Below are positions 26,630 through 35,101 of a DNA stretch of 64,000 bases, piece after piece (the first letter of the stretch is position 1; the number at the start of each line of letters is the position of its first letter). The notes beneath the pieces are model-generated. The model ran no database searches and was not told where the DNA came from. It saw nothing but the letters and a program-made list of their open reading frames with translations. The DNA lies in assembly GCA_965243625.1 (NCBI GenBank), contig CBDEVI010000002.1:124001-188000 (forward strand). Reading direction: 5' to 3'. The position numbers and the translations under genes were made by a program. The stretch is from JAJECS01 sp965243625. GTDB lineage: Bacteria > Chloroflexota > UBA11872.

Positions 26630-27874
26630 ATGATCAATCCCATCCACGCCGCGGCGGGCGCACTAGTCCTCAGTCGTCTCCGTCGGTGGTCCGGTAGCAC
26701 GCTGCGGCTCGAGCTCCCCGACGGCTCGCGGCGCGTCTTCGGTCCCAGCGAAGCGCCTCACCGGGTGTCTGTGGATGTCCACCACGCGCGGTTCTTTACG
26801 CGCCTGCTCCTCGGCGGTACGACCGGCGCGGGTGAGTCCTACATGGCCGGCGATTGGTCCAGCCCCGACCTGACCGCGCTGCTGCAAGAGGCGCTGCGCA
26901 ACGGACCGCGCCTGGGGCTGGAGTCGCACGCCAGCGTGCTCGCGCGCCTGCTGAACGCCTGGCGCCACCGGCGGCGGGCCAACACCAAGGCCGGCAGCGA
27001 GCGAAACATCCACGCGCACTACGACCTTGGCAACAGCTTCTACCGGCTGTTCCTCGACGAGTCGCTCACCTACTCCTGTGCGCGGTGGCCGGAAGGGTGC
27101 GACGACCTAGGCGAGGCCCAGCGAACCAAGCTGCAAGACATCTGCGACAAGCTGAAGCTGGGCCCCGACCACCACGTGCTTGAGATTGGGAGCGGATGGG
27201 GCGGCTTCGCGCTTCACGCCGCCCAAACGACCGGGTGCCGCGTGACCGGCATCACGATTTCGCAAGAACAGCTCGAGCTCTCGCGAGAGCGTGTCGCCAA
27301 CGCGGGCTTGGGCAACCGAGTGGATATCCAGTACTGCGACTATCGCGACATCGAGGGGCAATACGACCGCGTGGTCTCCATTGAGATGTTCGAGGCCGTC
27401 GGGCGCGCCTACTGGCGATGCTTCTTCGAAGTCTGCGAGCGCGTCTTGCGACCGGGCGGCCGGATGCTTCTGCAGACCATTGCCATTCCCGACGCCGACG
27501 TCGACCTGCCCTATCGCGGCGCCGGATGGATCAGCCGCTACATTTTTCCCGGCGGGCTGTTGCCGGCCATGTGCGAGATCGCCGAGGCCGCGGCGACGCC
27601 GCGCGGCGACCTTGCCGTCCGAACGGTGGATGAGATCGGCCCGCACTACGTCCGCACCCTGGATACCTGGCGCTCGCGCTTTTGGAACCGCATCGACGAC
27701 GTGCGGCGGCTGGGGTTCGACGAGACCTTCGTGCGGATGTGGGACTTCTATCTGGCCACGTGCTCGGCGGCGTTTGCCGCCGGGCACACGCGCGATGTTC
27801 AGGTACTGCTGGAGCATGTGGGGGAAACGGCCGAGCCCTCCGGCGAGGTGGTCGCCGCCGGCGCGGCCACCTGA
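26630..27874 (+). CDS. cfa: Cyclopropane-fatty-acyl-phospholipid synthase family methyltransferase
   Basis: About 414 residues from the ATG at 26630 (MINPIHAAAG); the frame to 26537 adds an unlikely leader. The N-terminal lipid-binding part includes GESYMAGDWSSPDLTALL. The catalytic part has HYDLGNSFYRLFLDESLTYSCARW and the SAM site VLEIGSGWGGFALHAA, followed by SIEMFEAVG. The enzyme adds a methylene or methyl group to unsaturated lipid chains at the membrane. An acyl desaturase follows 121 bp downstream, which fits a shared role in making modified unsaturated lipids. Confidence 0.93.
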   Translation: MINPIHAAAGALVLSRLRRWSGSTLRLELPDGSRRVFGPSEAPHRVSVDVHHARFFTRLLLGGTTGAGESYMAGDWSSPDLTALLQEALRNGPRLGLESHASVLARLLNAWRHRRRANTKAGSERNIHAHYDLGNSFYRLFLDESLTYSCARWPEGCDDLGEAQRTKLQDICDKLKLGPDHHVLEIGSGWGGFALHAAQTTGCRVTGITISQEQLELSRERVANAGLGNRVDIQYCDYRDIEGQYDRVVSIEMFEAVGRAYWRCFFEVCERVLRPGGRMLLQTIAIPDADVDLPYRGAGWISRYIFPGGLLPAMCEIAEAAATPRGDLAVRTVDEIGPHYVRTLDTWRSRFWNRIDDVRRLGFDETFVRMWDFYLATCSAAFAAGHTRDVQVLLEHVGETAEPSGEVVAAGAAT

Positions 27875-27995
27875 CGGCCCCGCCCAAACATTGAGTTGAA
27901 TGGGGCGCGGCAATCTCTCACCCTTTCTAACGAAGGCTGCGTCCTGACGCCTGAATCCCGAAAGCACTTGTGGGTGGAGAAGCCCGAGACCCGTC

Positions 27996-28901
27996 GTGAC
28001 CTCTGAGACTGTGCCCGCCGTCCGGCGGGACGCTCCCGAGTCCGAGTCCCAGTCGCGCGTGCACGTCGTCGTTCGCAATCTGCCCTTCACGCTGGTGCAC
28101 CTCTTGGCGCTTGCCGCCATCTGGACGGGCGTGAGCTGGCCGGCCGTGGTGGTGTGCCTGGGCCTCTACTGGATGCGCGTGTTCTTCGTCACCGGCTTCT
28201 ACCACCGCTACTTCTCCCATCGCAGCTATCGCACGTCGCGCGCGTTTCAGGCCGTGATCGCGTTTCTGGGCACGACGGCCATGCAAAAGGGGCCGCTGTG
28301 GTGGGCCGGGCACCACCGCTTTCACCACCGGCACTCGGACGACGAGGAGGATGTCCACTCGCCGCTGCACGGCGGCTTCTGGTGGGCGCACATCGGCTGG
28401 CTCATCCGCGTGAGCCGCGACGACACGCGCTGGGAAGAGGTCAAGGACTTGGCTCGCTATCCCGAGCTGCGCTTTTTCGAGAGCCACTACCGGCTTGGCA
28501 TGGCGGCCTATGCGGGCGGCGTGATTGGCCTTGGATTCTGGCTGGAGCATGCATTCCCGCAGACGGGCGTCACCTGGGGGCAGGTGCTCGTGTGGGGCTT
28601 TGTCATCAGCACGGTGATGCTGTGGCACACCACCTACCTCATCAATTCCGGCGCCCACATGTGGGGCAGCCGCCGATTCGATACCAACGACACCAGCCGC
28701 AACAACTTCTGGCTGGCCTTGGTCACCATGGGCGAGGGCTGGCACAACAACCACCACCGCTATCCGGGGGCCGAGCGCAATGGGTTCTATTGGTACGAAA
28801 TCGACCTCACGCACTGGCTGCTCACGGTGCTCAGCTGGCTTGGGTTGGTGTGGGACCTGCGCCGCCCGCCGCGCCACATCTACGAGAGCGCCTCGCGCTA
28901 G
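27996..28901 (+). CDS. Acyl-CoA/acyl-lipid desaturase (stearoyl desaturase type)
   Basis: A 301-residue membrane enzyme with the three His boxes of the delta-9 desaturase family: HRYFSH (near residue 70), HHRFHH (105) and HNNHH (250). The helices around them form a four-helix membrane core. The first box and the WWAGHHRFHHRHSDDEEDVHS block are close to those of stearoyl-CoA-type enzymes. It inserts a cis double bond into a saturated acyl chain using a di-iron centre and oxygen. It follows the cyclopropane synthase gene on the same strand. Confidence 0.93.
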   Translation: MTSETVPAVRRDAPESESQSRVHVVVRNLPFTLVHLLALAAIWTGVSWPAVVVCLGLYWMRVFFVTGFYHRYFSHRSYRTSRAFQAVIAFLGTTAMQKGPLWWAGHHRFHHRHSDDEEDVHSPLHGGFWWAHIGWLIRVSRDDTRWEEVKDLARYPELRFFESHYRLGMAAYAGGVIGLGFWLEHAFPQTGVTWGQVLVWGFVISTVMLWHTTYLINSGAHMWGSRRFDTNDTSRNNFWLALVTMGEGWHNNHHRYPGAERNGFYWYEIDLTHWLLTVLSWLGLVWDLRRPPRHIYESASR

Positions 28902-29042
28902 CGGCGGATTCAAGTCACCGACACAGCCTGGTCTTGCGGGTGACTTGCGAACCAACCTGGCGATCCCGCAGAGATGGGCTCCGCCTCTTGCCCGTTGGCT
29001 GCGTTCAGCTAACACTAGGAGAAGGGTGATCGGAGGGGCATC

Positions 29043-29951
29043 GTGCGGGTAGCGCTCACCGGCGGCAGCGGCCTCATCGGCGGCGCGGTCACCGCCGCGC
29101 TCCTGGCCGACGGCCACGAGGTCATCCATCTCGTCCGCCCGCCCCGTCCCGCCGCCGAAGGTCAGGTTGCCTGGGATCCAGCCGGCGGCACCATTGACGC
29201 GGCCGGTCTCGAGGGCCTCGACGCCGTCGTGCACCTGGCCGGCGAGCCGACGACGGCCTGGCGTTGGACGGCCGCCAAGAAGCGCCGCATCTACGCCAGC
29301 CGGGTCGACGGAACGCGGCTACTGGCCGAGACGCTGGCCGTGTTGCAGTCTCGCCCCCGCGTCTTCGTGTCCTACTCCGCGGTGGGGTATTACGGCGACC
29401 GCGGCGACGAAGTCCTGCGTGAGGACAGCCCGCCGGGGTCGGGTCTCCTGGCAAAGGTCGCGACCGACTGGGAGGCCGCCGCGCATCCCGCCACCGGCCG
29501 CGAAATCCGGGTAGTGCACTTGCGCGGCGCGCCGGTGGTGGCGGGCCACTCCGCGTTTCTGACGCGCCAGGCGCCCGCGTTCAAGCTTGGGCTGGGCGGC
29601 CCGCTGGGCAGCGGCCGCCAATGGTGGCCGTGGGTGGCGCTGGAGGATGTCGTCGGGGTCGTGCGGCATGTCCTGGCGCGCGACGACATGAGGGGCCCTG
29701 TCAACGTCGTGGCCCCGGAGCTGTGCACCAATCTCGAGTTTGCCCGCACCTTGGGTCGCGTGCTTGGCCGGCCGGCCCTGCTGCCGGTGCCGTCGCCGAT
29801 TCTGCGCGCAATGATGGGTGAGATCGCCGACGAGATGCTGCTGGCCAGCCAGCGCGTCGAGCCGGCCCGGCTCGTCGAATCCGGCTACCACTTCCACTTC
29901 CCCATGCTGGAGCCTGCCCTGCGCCACGCGCTGGGTCGCCCGTCCGCCTGA
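29043..29951 (+). CDS. TIGR01777-family NAD-dependent epimerase (SulA/YfcH-like)
   Basis: A 302-residue protein with a GTG start preceded by GGAGGGG. The Rossmann motif is ALTGGSGLIGGAV at the N-terminus. EPTTAWRWTAAKKRRIYASRVDGTRLL is the characteristic block of the TIGR01777 group, and the C-terminal DUF1731-like part (LLPVPSPILRAMMGEIADEMLLASQRVEPARL) is complete. The biological role of this group is poorly defined. It lies between the desaturase and a peptidase gene. Confidence 0.93.
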   Translation: MRVALTGGSGLIGGAVTAALLADGHEVIHLVRPPRPAAEGQVAWDPAGGTIDAAGLEGLDAVVHLAGEPTTAWRWTAAKKRRIYASRVDGTRLLAETLAVLQSRPRVFVSYSAVGYYGDRGDEVLREDSPPGSGLLAKVATDWEAAAHPATGREIRVVHLRGAPVVAGHSAFLTRQAPAFKLGLGGPLGSGRQWWPWVALEDVVGVVRHVLARDDMRGPVNVVAPELCTNLEFARTLGRVLGRPALLPVPSPILRAMMGEIADEMLLASQRVEPARLVESGYHFHFPMLEPALRHALGRPSA

Positions 29952-30020
29952 GGCTCGACCGCCGCGCGTCGGTGCGCGAGACTGCCGACGTCCAGCGCCG
30001 CTCGACGGTTGAGGGAATTC

Positions 30021-31136
30021 ATGCTCAGCACTGAGGGATGTCGGGCGCGCACGCGCCGTTTGCTCGAGGCTGTCGACGCCGACGTGGAGACGCTCGTCGT
30101 CACGCGGCCCGAGCACGTCTTCTACCTGGCCAACTACATGCCGTCGCCCAACGACATCCACCATCGCGCCCCGCAGTACCTGGTCATCCAACGCGGCGGT
30201 CCGACGACGCTCGTCCTCGACGGATTTGCGAAGCTCGACGGCGAGCCCGCCGTTGACGAGGTGATCCACGGCCCCTGGGGTGTGGCGGAGCCCGACGTCA
30301 CCCGCGCCCACTGCACGGCCCGCGCGGCAATCGACCTGATTGGCAAGCTTGGGAGCGCGATCATCGGCGTCGAGCATGCCGCCGTGCCCGCGGCGTTCGT
30401 CGAGGCGGCGCAAGACGTGCGGGACATCGAGCCGCACCTGGGCCTCATGCGCCGGGTCAAGGACCCCGACGAGCTGAAGCTGATCCGCGCCGCCGTGCGG
30501 GTCGGCGAGGCCATGCACGCGGCGTCGTGGCACTGCCTGGCGCCCGGCATGCGTGAGATCGACGCCTACGCCGCCATCGTGACCGCCGGGCTGGAGGTGG
30601 CCGAAGGCCCGTTCGTGATGATGTGCGAGTTCATCTCCGGCCCGCGCGTCGTGCCGCGCCGCGGCGACCCGGGCCCGCGCGTCATGGAAGCCGGCGACAA
30701 CGTCGTCATGGACCTGTTTCCCTACGTCAACGGTTACCGCTGCGACCTCACCAACACCATCACCCTGGGCGGGCGGCCCACGCCGGAGCAGCAGGACGCC
30801 TTCGACGCCGTGCACGAGGCGCTGGCGGCGTCCGAGGCCATGATTCGCCCCGGCGTGCGCGCGCACGAAATCTACGCCGTGCAGGACTCTGTGCTGCGCC
30901 GCGCCAACCCGGACTGGGGCCTGCCGGGCCACGCCGGACACTCGCTCGGACTGGAGCATCCCGAGGCGCCGGACTTCGTGCCCGGCGTCGAAGGCCAGGT
31001 GCTGGAGGGCATGGTCATCGCCCTAGAGCCCGGCGCCTACGGCATGCCCTTCCACGGCGTCCGCCTGGAGCACAACTACCTCGTCACCGCCGACGGCCTG
31101 GAGCGCCTTTCCAACCACCGGCTAGGGCTGGTCTAG
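30021..31136 (+). CDS. M24-family Xaa-Pro peptidase-like protein
   Basis: About 371 residues from the ATG at 30021, which follows GAGGGAATTC; a TTG at 30009 is also open. The pita-bread fold ligands are visible: Asp in NVVMDLFP, Asp in YRCDLTNT, His in GHAGHSLGLEHP, Glu in ALEPGAYG and Glu in RLEHNYLVT. The N-terminal creatinase-like domain precedes it. Such enzymes cleave Xaa-Pro dipeptides or related substrates such as creatine. It is followed after about 50 bp by a phytanoyl-CoA dioxygenase-like gene on the same strand. Confidence 0.9.
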   Translation: MLSTEGCRARTRRLLEAVDADVETLVVTRPEHVFYLANYMPSPNDIHHRAPQYLVIQRGGPTTLVLDGFAKLDGEPAVDEVIHGPWGVAEPDVTRAHCTARAAIDLIGKLGSAIIGVEHAAVPAAFVEAAQDVRDIEPHLGLMRRVKDPDELKLIRAAVRVGEAMHAASWHCLAPGMREIDAYAAIVTAGLEVAEGPFVMMCEFISGPRVVPRRGDPGPRVMEAGDNVVMDLFPYVNGYRCDLTNTITLGGRPTPEQQDAFDAVHEALAASEAMIRPGVRAHEIYAVQDSVLRRANPDWGLPGHAGHSLGLEHPEAPDFVPGVEGQVLEGMVIALEPGAYGMPFHGVRLEHNYLVTADGLERLSNHRLGLV

Positions 31137-31190
31137 ACCGAGCCGCCCGTCCGCTGCCGACTCTGGGATGGGGTTGACCACGATGCGCCC

Positions 31191-32090
31191 ATGCGGGAAG
31201 GTCAACCCATCACCAACGCATCTGTGACGGAGGCGGCGATGGCCGTTGAGGCGGCGACGCGGCGGATTGACGACCGGGACTGGGCGGCGCTGACCCTTGG
31301 CGAGCGCATCCGGCAGATCGAGGTCGAGGGCTACCTGGTGCTGCCCGACCTGCTCACGCCGGACCGGGTGGCCGATCTCAAGGCCGTCACGGCGACCTGG
31401 GAGACCATCCCCACCGACTACAGCAAGAGCCAGCAGGTTCGCCCCGGCGTGGAGTTTGCCGGCGGTCTGATCAACGATCTCATCGCGAACCCGCCCGCGC
31501 TGGCCTTCCTCCGCGCGCTCTGCGGGCCGGACCTCATCCTGATGTCGGTCGCATACGCCCGATCGGAGCCCGGCCATCCCGGCATCAGCCTGCACACCGA
31601 CGGTCAGCCCTACGGATCGAAGATCTTCGGCCAGGGCGGCAGCACGCCGTTCATGGTGCGGGTGCTGTACTACCTCGACGACCTGACGCCCGAGGTCTCG
31701 CCGTTTCGCGTCGTGCCGCGGTCGCATCTTTCCTTCCACGCCGACGCGAATCCGTATCTCCGCTTCGAGGGCCACCCCGAAGAGGTCATGGTGCCCGCCA
31801 AGGCGGGATCTGCCGTGCTGATCAACCACCGCGTGTTCCACGGCAACTTCCCCAACACCGGCGATCGGCCGCGGGAGATGATCGCCATCGCCTACCGGCC
31901 CGCGTGGGCCGGGCCGCAGGGCGACGTGCCGGCGTGGGACGCCGACGCCGTGGCGGCACTGCCCGACCACGTGCGCCCGCTCTTCGCCGATCGAAACACT
32001 CGCCACTGGCTGCCCGAGGGCGGCAACAAACCCGAGGGGATGAAGTCCGAGGCGCCGGGCATGAACCCCAGCCGCTGGGAGTTGGTCTAG
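31191..32090 (+). CDS. Phytanoyl-CoA dioxygenase (PhyH) family protein
   Basis: A 299-residue Fe(II)/2-oxoglutarate oxygenase. The facial triad is His and Asp in SLHTDGQ and His in LINHRVFHGNF, and the 2-oxoglutarate Arg is in TGDRPREM. Bacterial PhyH proteins hydroxylate very varied small molecules, so the substrate is open. It converges on a Gfo/Idh/MocA gene with 10 bp between. Numerous PhyH and Gfo/Idh genes are typical of the gene mix I infer for this organism. Confidence 0.9.
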   Translation: MREGQPITNASVTEAAMAVEAATRRIDDRDWAALTLGERIRQIEVEGYLVLPDLLTPDRVADLKAVTATWETIPTDYSKSQQVRPGVEFAGGLINDLIANPPALAFLRALCGPDLILMSVAYARSEPGHPGISLHTDGQPYGSKIFGQGGSTPFMVRVLYYLDDLTPEVSPFRVVPRSHLSFHADANPYLRFEGHPEEVMVPAKAGSAVLINHRVFHGNFPNTGDRPREMIAIAYRPAWAGPQGDVPAWDADAVAALPDHVRPLFADRNTRHWLPEGGNKPEGMKSEAPGMNPSRWELV

Positions 32091-32100
32091 CGGTTCCGGG

Positions 32101-33180
32101 CTACTCGGCCGCGGGCGCCTCGTTGCCCCATTCGTAGGACGGCACGCGCACGTTGCGCTCCTGCAGCGGCAGCGCCACGCGCGCGCCGCCCTGGAGATGC
32201 GACTCGTGGAACGCGAAGCCCAACTCGGTAACCAGCCGCGCGCGGTCCAGCCCGCAGATGGAGGGCCGGCCGTCGCGAATCGCGGCCACGAGGTCCCCGA
32301 CGGCCACCCGCCCGGCGTCCGCCAGACCGCCTCGGTCGGGCAGCTCCAGCGGTTCGGCTGCGAGGCCCTCGCGGCCCAGGAAGCCGAAGCCCTCGCGCAC
32401 GCGCCACACCAGCGCGTCGCTGGCGTCGTTGGTGACCAGCAGCCGGCCGTCGCTACCAAGGACTTCGTAGGCGTGACTCGGCGCGCCCTCGCGCATCACG
32501 TGGGCGAACTTGTTCTCGCCCCAGCCGAACATCCCGCGTCCCGGTGGATCCAGCCGGTCCCGTGCGTCCGCCGGCAGGCTGGAGACGTCGTTGACGTAGC
32601 CGGCGGCCCAGGTTGGCTCGGGATGCCCCGCCAGTGTGAGCATCACGTCCAGCCAATGGCAGCCGTGGTTGAGCAGCTGCGCCAGGCCGAAGCCGAACAC
32701 CGCCTGCACCTCGCCGATCAACCCGTCGGCCAGCAGCTTGGCCAGCTGCACGTATGGCGGCCACCAAGCGCGGTCGAGGCCGTAGACCACGCCCACGCCG
32801 TTGGCCTCGCACGCATTGACGATGCGATCGACCTCGTCCATCGTCGTGCACAGCGGCTTCTCGAAGAACACGCCGCGCGCTCCGGCCGCGACGGCCTGCT
32901 CGCACTGGTCCGCGTGCATGGTTTGCCGCGTGGCGATGCAGACGATGTCGGGGTCGACCGTTTCCAACATCCGCGGGTAGTCGTTGAAGTCGGGGATGTG
33001 AGCGCCCCAGGCCGCCTTGAATTCCCGCCGCGTTTCGTCCCCGTAGTCGAAGACGCCCACGATCTCCGTGTCGGGCACCGCGTCGAACGCCGCCGCCCAG
33101 TTGTGGCTCTGCCCCACGCGATCCAGCATGCGGTGGCAGCCGGCAATCGCCACCCGCAGTGGACGATCCGAAGCGCTCAT
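32101..33180 (-). CDS. Gfo/Idh/MocA family oxidoreductase
   Basis: A 359-residue protein with an N-terminal nucleotide-binding fold (VAIAGCHRMLDRVG, a less common form of the loop in which the second Gly position is Cys) and the EKP motif in FFEKPLCTTMDE. The rest matches the family's substrate domain. Its first gene-neighbour upstream, a GNAT-like protein, ends 10 bp before its start, so the two may be one transcript. The substrate is unknown. Confidence 0.88.
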   Translation of the reverse strand: MSASDRPLRVAIAGCHRMLDRVGQSHNWAAAFDAVPDTEIVGVFDYGDETRREFKAAWGAHIPDFNDYPRMLETVDPDIVCIATRQTMHADQCEQAVAAGARGVFFEKPLCTTMDEVDRIVNACEANGVGVVYGLDRAWWPPYVQLAKLLADGLIGEVQAVFGFGLAQLLNHGCHWLDVMLTLAGHPEPTWAAGYVNDVSSLPADARDRLDPPGRGMFGWGENKFAHVMREGAPSHAYEVLGSDGRLLVTNDASDALVWRVREGFGFLGREGLAAEPLELPDRGGLADAGRVAVGDLVAAIRDGRPSICGLDRARLVTELGFAFHESHLQGGARVALPLQERNVRVPSYEWGNEAPAAE

Positions 33181-33190
33181 CTGCGACTCC

Positions 33191-34033
33191 CTAGTCTTCC
33201 CTGGGCTTGATGTCGTGGTTCATGGCCCACTCGGGGTAGTAGTTGCGCATTTCGGCGCCGGGCGCCGGTGCGCCCAGCGGCTGCGGCGGCATGCGGAACG
33301 GTCCGGGCACCGCGATCATTTCGCTCCAGATGTGGACCAGCCCCAGCGCGCGCGAGAGCCGCGACGAGGGCACGTTCCAGGTCGACGTCGTCCACCACAC
33401 CAGCTTGCCCTGCTCCAGGATCCAGCGCCCCGCCGCCGCCGCCACGGCCCGCCCCATGCCGCGCAGCTGTTTATCGGGCGCCGAGTCGATGCCGATCTCG
33501 AGCAACTGGTCGCTCTCAACGCGAATCGACGCCAGCGAGACCAGCTGACCGTCGTCGAAGATGCCGAATCCCCCGATCGACTCGTCCAACAAGCAGTGCC
33601 AGAAGATCTTGGGATCGGCCAGCGATCGAATCTCGTCGCCGCTGAGATAGACGGGACGCGGGTCGTCCGCTTCGCAAAAGCTCTCCTCGTCCGCCGCCAT
33701 GCAGAAGTAGGGGCCCCAGCCGGTGAGACCGTGGGGCAGCGTGGCCCGGCTGATCTCATACGCGCCGTAAATCGAGAAGAGCAGGTCGTAGGAGAGCCCG
33801 CCCAATGCCGATTCCAGCGCCGGCGCCCAGTCCGGTCGGACCGTCACCACGCCGCGACCGCCCAGCCCCACGGCAAGAACCGGCGGCCCAAGCTCCAGTC
33901 GCGCGTCCAGGGCCACGACCGGCACTTCGGGCGTCGCCAGCGTCTCCAGCGATGCCCCCAGCCGACCTTCTTGCCAGGGCATCAGCCGCTGTCGCAGGCG
34001 CTCAACGGCCATGGAGGCGGTTCCCTTTGACAT
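33191..34033 (-). CDS. Probable GNAT-fold acetyltransferase
   Basis: A 280-residue protein. The C-terminal half looks like the GNAT fold: FGIFDDGQLVSLASIRVES as the central strands, then DKQLRGMGRAVAAAAGRWILEQG as the acetyl-CoA loop (pattern R-G-x-G-R/K-A) and helix, then LVWWTTSTWNVPSSRLSRALGLV. The N-terminal half is unassigned. The start could be ATG 34033 or 34012. It precedes the Gfo/Idh/MocA gene by 10 bp. I am fairly sure of the fold but not of any substrate. Confidence 0.65.
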   Translation of the reverse strand: MSKGTASMAVERLRQRLMPWQEGRLGASLETLATPEVPVVALDARLELGPPVLAVGLGGRGVVTVRPDWAPALESALGGLSYDLLFSIYGAYEISRATLPHGLTGWGPYFCMAADEESFCEADDPRPVYLSGDEIRSLADPKIFWHCLLDESIGGFGIFDDGQLVSLASIRVESDQLLEIGIDSAPDKQLRGMGRAVAAAAGRWILEQGKLVWWTTSTWNVPSSRLSRALGLVHIWSEMIAVPGPFRMPPQPLGAPAPGAEMRNYYPEWAMNHDIKPRED

Positions 34034-34168
34034 TGTCGAATCCGTGCGCGAAGCGATTCGCCCCGCCGGCAGCGATCACGCGGGGATCGTAGCAGTCGGT
34101 TGCGTTCCCGACCGCACTGTCTATCGCGGTGTAACCTTGCGGCAGTCGTCGGCGCCCAGGGGTCGCAG

Positions 34169-34987
34169 GTGCACAACCTCAAGTTCTTGCTCACCGCTGC
34201 TGGCATCGTGCTGTTCTTCGTGGCGATCAGCGCCATGATGTTCTGGGGGGCCGCCACCTGCGGCGAGGCCATGCGGCAGGAAGCCGAGGCCACGCCCATA
34301 CCCACGCCCGTCCCGGGGCCGGAGGGAACGCAAGCTGTCGACGAGGGCTTCGGGCCGGTGCAGCTCATCGGCGTGCTGCTGCTCGGCGGCGGCCTCTACT
34401 ACTTCTGGCGCCGGCAACGATCGCTCTACGAGTCCATCAAGGCCCGCGAGGGACCGACGCTGAACACGCGCGTTCGCAGCTCGATCGCCCAGCTCAACGT
34501 TTCGCACGAAGGCGAACCGGTCATCGAGGAGCGCATCCGGGGCATCGAGGAGCTCGGAAAGATCGTGCAGGAGTCGCCGCAGGACTACTGGCCGGTGATG
34601 GGCGTGCTGTGCCGCTACGTGCGCCAGAACGCTCCGCTGGATGCGGAACGCGCGGACGATCCCGAGATTGTGCGCCCCGACGTGCAAATGGCGATGACTA
34701 CCATCGGGGCGCATCGCCACACGCGGCGCGGGAGCGACCGGCTGGACCTTTCCGAAACCGACCTCCGCGGCGTGCATCTGCCGGGCGCTCACCTCGAGCG
34801 CGTGGACCTCTCAGAGGCGCGATTGGACGGCGCCGTGCTCATCAACGCCCATCTCGACGAAGCGGATCTAACCGGCGCGAATCTCACGCGCGCGGATCTG
34901 CGCGGCGCTCAGGGAGTCTCGAGCGCGCAGTTGGACGCGGCCGTCACCGCCAGCTCGACCCGGCTTCCGGAGGACGTGGCGCCCTAG
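34169..34987 (+). CDS. Membrane protein with C-terminal pentapeptide repeats
   Basis: From a GTG at 34169 (VHNLKFLL, AGGGG-like site upstream) the protein has 272 residues. Two hydrophobic segments (LTAAGIVLFFVAISAMMFW and VQLIGVLLLGGGLYYFW) flank a Pro/Thr-rich linker, and basic residues follow. The last third has pentapeptide-type A(D/N)LxG-like steps: LDLSETDLRGVHLPGAHLERVDLSEARLDGAVLINAHLDEADLTGANLTRADLRGA is spread over residues about 213-268. Pentapeptide repeats form a right-handed beta helix. A TTG at 34100 would add 23 residues. The function is unknown. Confidence 0.75.
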   Translation: MHNLKFLLTAAGIVLFFVAISAMMFWGAATCGEAMRQEAEATPIPTPVPGPEGTQAVDEGFGPVQLIGVLLLGGGLYYFWRRQRSLYESIKAREGPTLNTRVRSSIAQLNVSHEGEPVIEERIRGIEELGKIVQESPQDYWPVMGVLCRYVRQNAPLDAERADDPEIVRPDVQMAMTTIGAHRHTRRGSDRLDLSETDLRGVHLPGAHLERVDLSEARLDGAVLINAHLDEADLTGANLTRADLRGAQGVSSAQLDAAVTASSTRLPEDVAP

Positions 34988-35101
34988 GACCTTTCGGAGT
35001 AAGCCGCATTCTCTGGACGAACGCCGCCGACTCCTGACATTGTCAGTGAGCTCTGGTCGGACTGAGACTACTAGGCTCAAGAACTTGATGCCCGACTCAG
35101 C

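Noticed and set aside
26479..26646. Small minus-strand frame of about 54 codons upstream of the cyclopropane synthase gene
   Set aside because: It would overlap the start of the divergent synthase gene, has no clear ribosome site and no recognisable family.
29319..30959. 546-codon minus-strand frame over the epimerase and M24 peptidase genes
   Set aside because: Antisense shadow; both plus-strand genes carry complete family motifs.
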